Origin: Panorpa germanica
Lineage: Eukaryota > Arthropoda > Insecta > Mecoptera > Panorpidae
NCBI GenBank assembly: GCA_963678705.1
Contig: OY783215.1
Coordinates: 14,117,740 to 14,181,739 of the forward strand
Direction of reading: 5' to 3'
DNA length: 64,000 nt
Shown in pieces: positions 14,601 to 26,600 of the stretch. Under the pieces are notes generated by a model that ran no database searches, had not been told where the DNA came from, and worked only from the letters and a program-made list of their open reading frames with translations. A program made the position numbers and the translations under genes. Within the stretch, counting starts at the first letter, position 1. Each line of letters begins with the position of its first letter.

Positions 14601-17600
14601 TAGAACTCAATTATGAATATTATTTTCACGGATTTTCATAAACATAAAACAGTTTTTATGTGTTTTCCTGTTGAAAACTGTTATATTTTATTATTTAATA
14701 TTAACATAAATTAGAATAACTGAAGTTAATAACAATAAACACAACAGCTAAGATTCTCGTAAATGAAGCAGTAAACATTATGCTTGTGTTGTGTTATGGT
14801 GATCCTTGACGGTGATTACATCGTCCTTATTTCTAATTAACGGTTTATTCTTTGTATATACCTAGAAGTTATCAATATTATTTTAAGGGTTTAACAATTT
14901 AGGCAGAAAGAGGTAAAGTATAAAACAAGGCAAAAAATGTTAATAAACGATAAAACTTTTTCACACCACTACATTTAAGACAGTTAAAAAGCTGGTGTCA
15001 TTTCAATTATTTTTCAATTTGTAAATATGTGTCGTGTTCGTCTGCATAAATCATTCAATATTTTAATACGAGTACAATTTACTTCAATATATTCATACGA
15101 CGTGCGATATTAAAAAGTTCTATTTGAAGTACTACGTAAGAGAATTTACTTTTTTTCAAAAGTGTAAAAGCACTTATTGAAACATATGGAGATTATATGC
15201 AGCGAAAAATAACCGTCAAAGCAAATCCCCCCCCCCCCTTTTGAAAAATCAAATACGAACCTCTTGAAACTCCTGAAGAGAGTTAGAGTTATTGGGTCGT
15301 TGAGTTTAACTCTGAAACAAACTTAAAGACTTTTTATAGAATATAAGAAATAAATGTAATTTTTATTGAATAATTATTATTACCAGGCGAAAGGTGAAAA
15401 GGGGGAACGTGGTTACGACGGTATTCCTGGTCGCGATGGTAATCCAGGAGCTGTTGGTCCTGTAGGACCTGCTGGACCACCTGGATCTGGAGAAGGTGTG
15501 CAGTATGTACCTATTCCTGGACCTCCGGGACCTCCTGGACAACCTGGTGTACCTGGTTTATCTGTAGTGGGTGCTAAAGGGGAACCTGGAGTCACTGCGC
15601 ATGGTGGCCATGTTTATGGGGATCCGGCATACAGTCTTCCTGGATACGGCAGGCAGGGTAAGATATTATATTAGATTTAATTGATTTTTCAACTTCTATG
15701 AATGAATCTTTGTGATTGAATGAGAAACTAGACTTTTATATAAATCTTATCTTTAGTGTTGAATTTATTCAGGTTCTGAGAGCAGAGCTGGCTCTATTTA
15801 GGGCACGTTTAATGTTCACATTGCTCAATACGTTCGTAAAATGGCATATAGATGGTGCCACAATTGTAGTGTTGCCCAAATTCAGTCTTGGTCTTGCAGT
15901 CTTGGTCTTGTTCTTGCGTTTTTGCAAGACCAAGACCAAGAACAAGACCGCGTATTTTTAGCAAGACCAAGACCAAGACTGACCGTGCAAGACTTGAGCA
16001 AGAACAAGACATAGCCTGCAAGACTCTTGCGTCTTGCAGCTAGGACTTAGCGCTATTTCACGGAGTAGTTAGGTGTAACAGTTCGGTGTATAGGTAGGTA
16101 GGTACGCTTAGGAATTCTATGAGACGCAAAAAACTATATCAAAGAATATGAAAAACTGGACCTATGCGCATTACGACTAATACCATAAACATAGCGAATA
16201 AAAAAATATCTATTAAAATCAAACTGAGTGCATGCATAGTTATGTTTTAACCATCGGCACTTTGATAATGCGGCATCAAAGGTTTTGTACTTACTTCTCA
16301 AAGAAATTTGCCGCTTTTCGGAAGTACATGGTTATGATACACGCGCCGGCGGCTTCTTTTGAAATCTAAAACAATCGTTGCCGCCGCGCCGAAATCATAA
16401 CATTTGACACTATTCATGCAAAATAATTTCGAATTTTAAGAGTACCTACAGGTGTTCCAAAGAATAAATAAGTTTCAGAGTGCTTAGAATGAAAATAAAT
16501 ACATTATACTGATCACGCAAGTAGTATTATGATTAGGATAAAATGGTGAGGATAGGTAGTAGATGTCATAATAATTCATTCTAGTAAGTAATTATAATAT
16601 GTAATATATAATATGTAATGTAAGCTTATAAATCATAAATGTTTATTAAGAAACAGTTACTTCCATGGAAAACGACATATAGGTCAGTTGATTTTTCGAA
16701 TTTCTTATCAAATCTTCAGTTATTTATTAATCTGCTTGATCTTTACTATGGCCATGTTAATTCAAGCTCACAATGTTCCAATTCTAATACGTTTTTCTAA
16801 GATTTAAAGTAAACTTTAATAAATAGTAATAGACTAATAGGTAATTGCAAGACTTGCAAGACTCTTGCTGCAAGACCAAGACCAAGACCAAGACTGGGAG
16901 CGCAAGACCAAAACCAAGACCAAGACCAGGTGTATTGGCGCAAGACCAAGACCAAGACTGGCTAAGTCTCGTCTTGTTCTTGCATTTGGGCAACACTACA
17001 CAATTGGAAAATTCAATTTTTAGATAGTACGAACCTTCAAACGATATGTGTCAAAATTTCATGACCTTCCGACCATTAATTTACTACATACAATGACTTA
17101 AGTGACGCTTCCTTTGTAATTTTCAAAACAATGGAAAAATCTGAATTTCGTGTATTGATAAAGCATTGCTTTTTAATGGGAAAAGATGCCGGTCAAGACA
17201 AGTACACAACTTAACTTATGACGCAGAGCTTTTGGGGTAAACAAATTTGCATGTGACTGAAAAGTAAAGACCTCAGGATGTGTGACATAAATATGAACTG
17301 GATACAATTTCATTGCAAATATAGATGTATTAAAGTAAAGGCTTCATCAAACTCTTTACACTAAGACCCGCTCATAGTAAAATTATCTAACTTAAATGAA
17401 AAGACCCCTTACCTAATCCGCCTCTGAGCATTATATTCTTTATTATTTTATTTATCTTAATGATAAAAAATGTTTTGCTTTCTTTTAATTTTAAATAAAA
17501 AACTCAAGTCTATAGAAAATGTTTTTGTAAACTAAAAAAGAAAAACGTTGTAAAATCACATTTAAGTTAAAGTGTAATTAAAATAACGGAAACAGGAAGT

Positions 17601-20600
17601 CGTTTGTTTATCCCAAATAAATGAAATACTTGAACAGTAATTAATTAAAGTACTGCAAATGTTTGCCAATGAAAATTTGTTACGAACTGTGCAAATATTT
17701 ATCTAATTACGATAATTACAATTCATTTGTATTTAAATTATTGGAATTTGTTTAACAGAATTTGTTAATTTGTGACAAAAGCGAGAATGAACATTTACAG
17801 CGGAATAACAAATAACAAGTCGGGGCAATGAATTCATATATTTGTTAATTTGGTGTTACCCAATGTTACACGTTGCAAAATATCCCGGTACATGACACCT
17901 TTTAGAGTTTTACGACAATTTTTTGTTTATTGAATTTATTTGTGGATCTTTTTCACTTGTTAAATGTAGGTTACTTGATTGCTTAGTTTTTTATTTATTA
18001 ATTATATTAATTGTGTGCTTTTCGGCCTTACAATCTACATTATTATATTTCTTATAGCATTTCATATAAATTTAAAGTTAAAAACTAAACTTAAACTATT
18101 CTAGACTATTACTACTTCGAATAGTACTTTCTGTTTCTTCTTTTCTTGATCCTCTCTCTTCATGTCCCCTACTTCTCCTTTATTCACACCGTTTCCTGCT
18201 TCTCCTTTCTTATTGCCTGTATTTTCATCTACCACCTCTTATCTTCCTTGTCTCCTCTCGACAAACCCTCTATTATCTTTTCACTATCCTTCCTGCCTTC
18301 TCTCTTCGTTTTCACTTCTCCACTTATGTCTATTACAGGCATAGACGCTCTATCTTTACTATTTCCTCTTGACTTTCTTACTTTACTATTTCTTCTTGAC
18401 TCTCTACCTTTACTATGTTATTATTGTCTCTATCTTCGTCATCTACCTTTTGTCCTTATCTCCTTTCCGAACATCCTCTATATTCCTTATTTCCTTACTT
18501 TGAGAACCTTAGTGTTTGGTGTCTTTAAAGCTTTCCAATGTAACACTGAGTGAAATACAACAACCTAGAGATTTTGTATGTAAACGTCTTGAAGATAACA
18601 CGTGAAACACACACACACAGACAGACACATACATAATTTACCTACATGTTTACCATACACGAATATAACTCATCTTGTCGGAATATTTTTTTCTGCACCT
18701 GACAGATTAGACTTAAAGAAAATCTTTTTTCAATATCAGTCTTTTTCTTTTCATTCACTGTTCAACATTTTTCCCTTTGTATTCATCCGTTTTTTATTTT
18801 TTATTTTTTAAACAATATTTTTTATTTGTACGTTTTTTATCACTCGTTTTATTAACGTGTGTCTATTAAAACGGATTCACAATCATTGCGGTAATTATTT
18901 ACTGCGCTGTATTAAACGGAGTTTTATGTATTTGGATGGCAATTGAATAATTTATAACATTTTTATTGGGCTTGTGAACTCTAATTTTTTAAATATCCAA
19001 ATATTTACGGATTTATAGCTATATCAAATTTGAATTTCAGTTTTGCCGCTTGTTGTACAAGAAATAAGTAGTAATAATGTTTTAATGGGCTTGTGTCCTA
19101 TGTCTTAATTTCTATAAAAGTGTACTATATATTGATAAAGTGGATTACTAGAACCTCAAATGTTCAATTATTTTTATCAAGATATAGTTCCAATTTATAA
19201 AAATTAAGATATGGTTCACAACCCCATTGCTTTATATTATGAGCATGGGCGTCACTAGAAATTATAGCAGAGAAGGACGAAAATACAGATGCCATAAGCT
19301 ATTGTATCTTTTTCCTTAGTTAACCAAGTTAAGAGTACGCGAGTTTAACTTTACTTCAAGCTGTAATAAAGCATGTTTTGACATTTGTCATTACTTTAGC
19401 AATATAGTAGCAGCACGTCTAGTGTGCCCTAAATTTGAATCTTGTCATACACACTTACACATAAAAGAATCGATACATTTTAAAAGACACCCCAGCCCAC
19501 CACTCGACATATTTATGCACAAGTCTTGTAACACTACCCCAGGAAAGATTACTCACCCACCCAAATTGCAACCCAACCGGAACAGGAATAGACTTTCACC
19601 ATTTTACGACAACGTACTTATTATACATTTCGCTTTGTTGCAATTCGGTATCGTTTTTTTCCTTGGATTCCTATTTGTATGGATAAAGCATTAGTACGCG
19701 TAGTTCGCTAAGAACGCGGCGATTCGCAAAGAACGACTTCTGTAGAGAATGCTCTGACGGTAACGTCATGACAGGTGGGAACCAGGTATTCTGCTGCATT
19801 GCGCCAATTCGATCTTCTTAATTGTAGCACGCAGTAATTAATATCTGTATTAATATAAGTAATTCATTGTACCATATTTATTATAAATAATTATTTGGTT
19901 TGTCCTCACTGATGCTATTTTTCAAGAAAAAATATCCGTGTTTCATTGGAACGAAAGATGTGAAAGATAAAAAAACGTTGGGATCACTGTTACAAAGTAT
20001 TATCTTAAAAATCTGCAAAATAAGACCTAATGCTTTTACATAAATGTACCTTCCAAGTTTGAAGAACATAAAATGTAACTAACTACCAAGGTGAACAAAA
20101 TTTAAATATTTAAATTGTTTTAAACGTTTCCTGCAAACAGATTATTTAAAATCTTAAATTAAAAGTTTCTTTTACAAACAAATTTGTAAATATTTTATTA
20201 GAAGATTTGTAAAAGTTGTGTTGCGTAAACATTTAATAGTAAAGTAGGTTGCCTATACCGAAGCTTGAAGGATTAAAATTTTATGAACGGTGTAAAATGT
20301 AAATGTAACTAATCATCATAAACAAAATCTTAAAAAGGAAATTAAAATGAAGGATTAAAAGTTTTTATTTTATTTATGTTTATAGAGAATTTTAAGCACA
20401 CAATTTTAATTTTTATATTTGTAATGAAACAGTTATTTAACTTTCAAGAGATTTGTAGGTTTTGAGGTGATAGATATTCTTTACCGGTGTAATTAACATC
20501 ATTCTAATATTAATTAAAGATATTAAATATTTTCAAATTTCATTTATATAGGGATTGAGAAACATGACTTTGACGCCAACTACCGAGAAAAATGTAAAGC

Positions 20601-23600
20601 AAAGTGGTGGCAAGTGATATAGAAAACAATAAGGAATTTGTTAAATTAATAATTTTTTTAATCTAATCGAAATAATTTTAAGTAATGTCTTCTTCAAAAG
20701 TATCGTGCTGTATCCGTGGCTGTTTCAATATGCCATATAAAAACAAAAACCAAAATACAAGTGTGAAATTTTATCGTTTCCCTGCGAGTACTATGGATAA
20801 CCTTTAAACGTCAACAATGGATAAATGCAGTGAAAAACTATGTGTAAGTAAATTATTTTAATAAAAAAATTTAATTAATCACAATCAAATTTGAAAAGCT
20901 AAGTATTATAAAATAGAATATTAAACTATATAATAATTATTTTATGAAATAAATAAAATAGTAATAAGTAAAAGTAAAATTTAAAAAATTTGTGTTTCAA
21001 AAAATATCTAAAGGATTGGGAACTAACTAAAAATACACGCATTTGTAGTGATCATTTTGTGAATAATCAAAAGTCAGAACATCCTCGGCATCCTTCATAC
21101 ACACCAACAATTTTTCCTGGTAAAGTAAATACCAAAAAATCCACTCAGTCATTTGAACGTTTCGAACGATTACGGCAACGGAATGTACGAAGTGAAATGA
21201 ATATCATTAATAATAATAATAATGAAATTGAAATTCAAGAGGATAATTATGTAGATATTGAAACACAGAGCGTTGAAGATCATTATGCTTCTGATGCTAC
21301 TCCACAAAAAACAACTCGTAGTATAACATGTCAAACTGATGAAATTGTTGATGAAAGTGTTTTAGATGAACATAAGTATTTTTTTTGTAACTTAAATTCC
21401 CGTGATGGTGTAACTACTGCAGAAGTGCAAGTAAACATTCCAATATTATAATATATAATATAATTAATTTGCCGCTTTTACGAAAGAATGTTGAAGATGT
21501 TGGGTGTGATCCAATTACTCCAGATCCTATTAAATCTGATTATCAAGGTTTCAATGGAATTACTTCTATTCATGATGACCAATCGTTAAGCAGTTTAACA
21601 GGTGTTAATTTTTCAATATTTGCATTTCTATTGAATATGCTTCCCGACATAAAATCTACCAAAATAGATAAAAAAACGAAATTACTTATCACTTTGACAA
21701 AATTGAAAACTGGTCTGACATTTACAGCATTAGGAGTACTATTCTGCATCCACAGAACTTCAGCACAAAAAATATTTATCAGTAACTTACAAAAACTGAA
21801 TATTTTATTGAAAAATTTTATAGTTTGGCCTTAATTTAATTATTTTTTGCATTATTTATTTATATACTATTCTATGCATATACTATTTCTACGCTGTTTA
21901 CATCATAATCCTTTACATTTATGACACCAGAGCGCTCCACTTTCGGCAGTAGTGCTGCCTCTACAGTTCTTTCTCAATCCCTATTATCTATACACATTTT
22001 AAGTATTTTCATTAAAATTTTACATGACCATGTTTGCTTGCAGACCATAGTCGTATTTAGCATCTCCTTAAACTCTGTGCTGATTTGGAATTGTTGCCGG
22101 AGCATTGCTTTTCCAATTTATAATTCCATACATAGTAATCTGTGAAACATATTCTTTGAAATATTGGCTGCTTTTGTCAATTTAAAATTTACAAAGTTTT
22201 CCTCGCTGTTTCCAATTAGAACATTTCAAATAGTTTTTCCGTCAGTCTATTATAAATTACATTCTTTTTCCGTTTTATTTCCTCTTCTTGGTTATTAAGT
22301 ATCCACTGCGGGACAAAACGGGACGAGACGAGACGAGACGGGACAGTGCGGCATGTGTTTCTTTTTCGTTGTAGCTAAGAGTAGCCTTGAAGTTTTTTTC
22401 TTAGCACGTAATTCAGAACTACGTGTCCGCCATTTTTAACGAAATCGTATTTCATTTAAAACTAACGGAGTTTAACGTTTAACGGAATTTACTTGATAGA
22501 GCCATATACTGAAACATTCACTATATTACTTTGAGATGCACGTATGCTAATAAAATTATTATTTATAGGGTTTTTATTGCGTTTCAAATTTACATTACTT
22601 TGTACACGAATCTTTTATAGACTACAAATTCGTATAGCTTAACTGAGTGCATGTGGGATGTACGACCAGAATTCGTGTTGTTTGAGTTAACACGATACTA
22701 AAGCTAAAGTCTAGCCAATGCATGACACTAAACATGCCCCAGTAAACATTTTGGAGTCAGTTTGCCGTCATATTGAAGTTTTATAGAAACTAAGACATGG
22801 TTCACAAGCCCATTAAACTGGTTAAATTACACTGGTCACAATTTTCTTTAAACAATAAACTACTCCTCTACAAATACACCCTGAAACCGATCTAGTCTTA
22901 TGGAACTCAATTATAGGATACATCAGCCAATTTGAATATAGAATTCCTGCAGAGATTCCAGCCAAAATATCTTCATTAATAACCGCATCCATCGTGATTT
23001 GCGAATCTCTATCATTAAGGAAGAGATGAAATCTCAAATTAAAACCTACAAGAAATGAATGGGCTAGTGTCCTATGTCTTAATTTCTATAAAAGAGAACT
23101 ATATATTGATAAAGTGGGTTACTAGAACCTCAAATGTTCAATTATTTTTTAATAACTCCTTATATGTTGAGATATTAACAATTAAAAAAGTCATATTGTC
23201 TCTTTAATTATTAAACGGATTCAACGTTGTACACATTCCAAGTGCATGTGACATCACAATCCTTATGTAAGGTTACCAACCTTACAGCTCATAAATCTCT
23301 GATATATGTATGTATATATCAAAATATCAAATATTATTTACAGCTATTGCAAGGAACACTCAAATTTCAATATTATGTCTGCCTTAGCAGGGTTAAATAA
23401 AATAAAAACTTATTATTCTTTGATTTGACTAGATTATTTGAGTACCAACAGCTACAGAACATTACCACAGCACTAACCTACTCAACAAACAAACGTCATA
23501 AAAATATGGCCGACCATTTTTAGCGCTAAAACTACAATTCAAACTTTTAATTGCTATATCTCCGTCAACATTTAGATATTTAATAAAATAGACACGCCAA

Positions 23601-26600
23601 TACACTTTTATTAACATCAATTTCAATCAAGAATTGAAAAATCGACCACTAAAAAATGAGGACACAAGCCCATTGAAAACCGCTTCGAATCCAGCTAGCT
23701 TCACGCTTAATGCATCCTAGGAAAAGATTTCATAGACTAGAAAGAAGAACTCCACAAGACCTAATTAATCTAATCTATCATAATTATTGTATTCTCCGAC
23801 TTTCGGATGTGTCATTGGACACATATCGTACAAGCCTATTCTATTTACATTACTTAAGTATTGGTAAATATCTCCATAGACATTTATGACACAGGTGTAA
23901 TTGCAAGTGTAGGGTGTGAATGTGTGTGTATGAATTTAAGAATTTTTTGATTAATTTTAGTTATTTTAAATGCTGTAATGTATTTGCAAACACCTTATGT
24001 ACTAAAAAAAGGGTGTCCTTTTTTTTTGTATAAAGGATTTTATTTTACAAAAGGTTCTCTAATTACTCTATGATATCTAGATTGGAACTAAAAAACATAA
24101 ATAACATTCCTTTCCTTTTTTAATGCTGCAAAGGATCCAGAAGCAGTTTGGATGAACTCAAGGCACTGAAGCATCTTAAAGACGTTAAAGATGGTCTAGG
24201 TAACATCAAAGAACTATACTCGTACTTTTCTTATCAGTTGTTGTACTCCAGGTTTTATATGTATACGAGTACTATTATCTTGTATGTTAGATAAACGTTA
24301 GATGCTTTTCATTTTTAATTATCTAAGTACTATCCTCTACTAGGTTTTTCACATTTAGTTTTATTTTTACAAGAAATAAATTTAAAGTTTGTTTTTTTTT
24401 TATTTATTTTTTCATTACTGAAGAATAATGAGAATGAATATATTTTACGAGTAGTTTAAGAATATTATCTAATAGTTCTTTTCTAATGGAGTGAGATCCT
24501 AGACCCACCAGATCAAATTTGAGTATAAATAGTGAAATATGTAGCTGAGAACGTTTGCGTATTTATCAGCTTGACAGCGGAAAGCTAAATATTACAGAAA
24601 TAGTTGTACCATTCCTTAACGAAAAGTCAAAAAATACATATATTCAAGATCATGAAGTCCTTGTATTAATTTAATACTCATAATATCACAATCAAATATC
24701 AATAATATATAAATGCATTAAATATTGATGAAACTATTTAAGGAATTTTATTAAATATATAACAGAGCTTGCTTGCCGTTACATCAAATGATGAAACAAA
24801 CAAATCTATTATTTATTTTCTATTGAAGTGTTATTAACGCCTAATTAGTAGGCAACACATTCTTCAAGTTATACAATGTTTATATAAAATTCACAACTTT
24901 ACTATATAAATATGTAATTATTACAATGTATGGACGTATTTTTTACATTTATTATTTACCCGTCGTTAAAAAACAGTTAAATATTCATTAAATTCGAATT
25001 CATTTTTATAAAAAGTATTTGATATACTAAAATAACATTTTTATTATGAAGTTCACTTGATATAACGTAAACCTCTTCCAGGATCCTTTTTTAAACAATT
25101 AATTCAAGTCTAAGAATTATCCTCCAGCAATTTATGCGATATTCCATATTTTAACCATTCATTTAAATTTTGTTGTTATTTTTTGCAAAATTCATCTTAA
25201 TTTATTTTACTCTTATATTTTATTCGCAGAATTTTTCATTTGATACAAAATATTTATTTTCTAATCAAATATCCTTACATCAAAGAAGAGGCAAATATTT
25301 TTGAGCACATCGGCTTAAGTAAATCTTCAGTGTGTTTTCTTTTTCAACCTGTTTATAATGATAATGTGATTCTTTGAAAAATCGACTAATTATTATATAC
25401 GAATGTTGGAAATTAATTCTACAATGATCCCTATTATAAATGAACTTCTGTATTAAATTTCATCGTGCCTCAAAAGTACTTGTCCTAGTCTGTACCAATA
25501 TATAAATTTCTAATAAGACAAGTATTGTTGCTTTAATAAAATAGTACATTATTGTAATTGTATACTATTATACAGGACCTCCTGGACCACCTGGACCACC
25601 GGGAACACCTGGCAGATCAACTCCAACTCCTGATCCTGCAGCTCCAACAAGGATAGTTCCTGGAGCAGTTACTTTCCAGAATCTGGATGCCATGACACGG
25701 GTTAGTAAAGTGCAACTGTTTGTTTTTAAAATATCTTCTATTATTTTAATGGCCGAGTTCTACACATTTGTGCTATTATTGTAATGATAATAGATATTTT
25801 ATTAGACTCAGTATGCGCTGCACTCTGCACTACATTTAAGTACATTGCTTCAGTACCCTTCTCTCTCTCTCTCTCTCTCTTACTCTTCCTCTCCTCCTAT
25901 CTCTCAGTGTATGAGTTACTTTCAACTAAATTGCAGTAAGAGTTCATTTTGTGAAAGCAGCTGCATCAACATTAGTGTCTTAACATTTATATATTTTGTT
26001 TTTTAAGCGAAAATAAAAACTACTGATTTATACACCTTAATAAAAGTTAGTGCATGTGAAGAAATACAAAGATATTTACAAATTGGAAATTTTGTGAAAC
26101 GAAATATGAACGTCCAGCATTCTTGTATAGCAAACGAAATTACGAAAACGTATTATCAAAGTAATTGTACAAAGTACAATTTAGTAGTTTTATTTTATAG
26201 TATACAAATTACGTTTTTTAAATTGCTGTTGTAATGCAAGAGAAGTAATGGCATGTAAAAACCAATTGTACTATTATTTGAATTACAAAATAATTATTTT
26301 TTAATTTTGAAATAGATGACATAATTATTAATTCAGGATAAATATAAAAGATAACTAATATAACAGCTACAGGGAAACTATTAAAAATATTTTTAAAATT
26401 AATTGCTTTGTAATATAAAAATATCCGAAAGATCCCTGACTAAAAGCTTTTGTTTTCATTTACAGATGTCAGAAGTAAGTCCCGTCGGTACTCTAGCTTA
26501 CATTATCGACGAGGAAGCTTTACTAGTACGAGTTAATAAGGGTTGGCAATACATAGCGGTAAGTTTATTTTAATTTTATTATGTTCAGAGCTTTGATGAT

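Larger units (their letters stand above)
10554..15386 (+). other. Mp intron, 4.8 kb, rich in tandem and inverted repeats
   Basis: It holds the hairpin at 10754-10899, the 28-bp minisatellite, a MITE (12636-12849), an ~80-bp tandem repeat (14030-14240) and a run of 12 C (about 15227-15238). The sequence between these is AT-rich with no exon recognised. Confidence 0.6.
18968..22811 (+). mobile_element. Decayed THAP/DDE-type DNA transposon
   Basis: The left end GGGCTTGTGAAC and the right end GTTCACAAGCCC are perfect complements over 12 bp. Inside the left end, about 18992-19040 (AAATATCCAAATATTTACGG, ATTTATAGCTATAT, GAATTTCAGTTTTGCCGCT) aligns with one end of the MITE family. Inside the right end, TTTATAGAAACTAAGACAT aligns with its other end. 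Between them lies a broken THAP/HTH transposase gene (20685-21834). So this is probably an old autonomous relative of the MITEs. Left boundary is less certain, because a 139-bp mini-element is nested just inside it. Confidence 0.65.
15658..24133 (+). other. Mp intron, 8.5 kb, transposon-rich
   Basis: It holds the hAT element (15867-16998), a pyrimidine-biased tract (about 18125-18480) and the THAP transposon region (18968-22811) with its nested mini-element. It also holds a MITE (23061-23671). The stretch 17007-18124 is AT-rich and featureless. An antisense 71-codon frame at 22822-23037, between transposon ends, looks protein-like but was not recognised. Confidence 0.6.

Noticed and set aside
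15413..15595. Antisense Gly/Pro-rich frame
   Set aside because: A shadow of the Gly-X-Y codons of the collagen exon on the + strand.
15809..17027. Reading frames with repeated QDQD, KTKT or VLVL text
   Set aside because: They read through CAAGAC hexamer arrays at the ends of the hAT element.
18146..18553. 135-codon hydrophobic frame resembling a membrane protein
   Set aside because: It arises from a pyrimidine-rich low-complexity tract, which always yields Ser/Leu/Phe/Pro codons; no start context or splice support.
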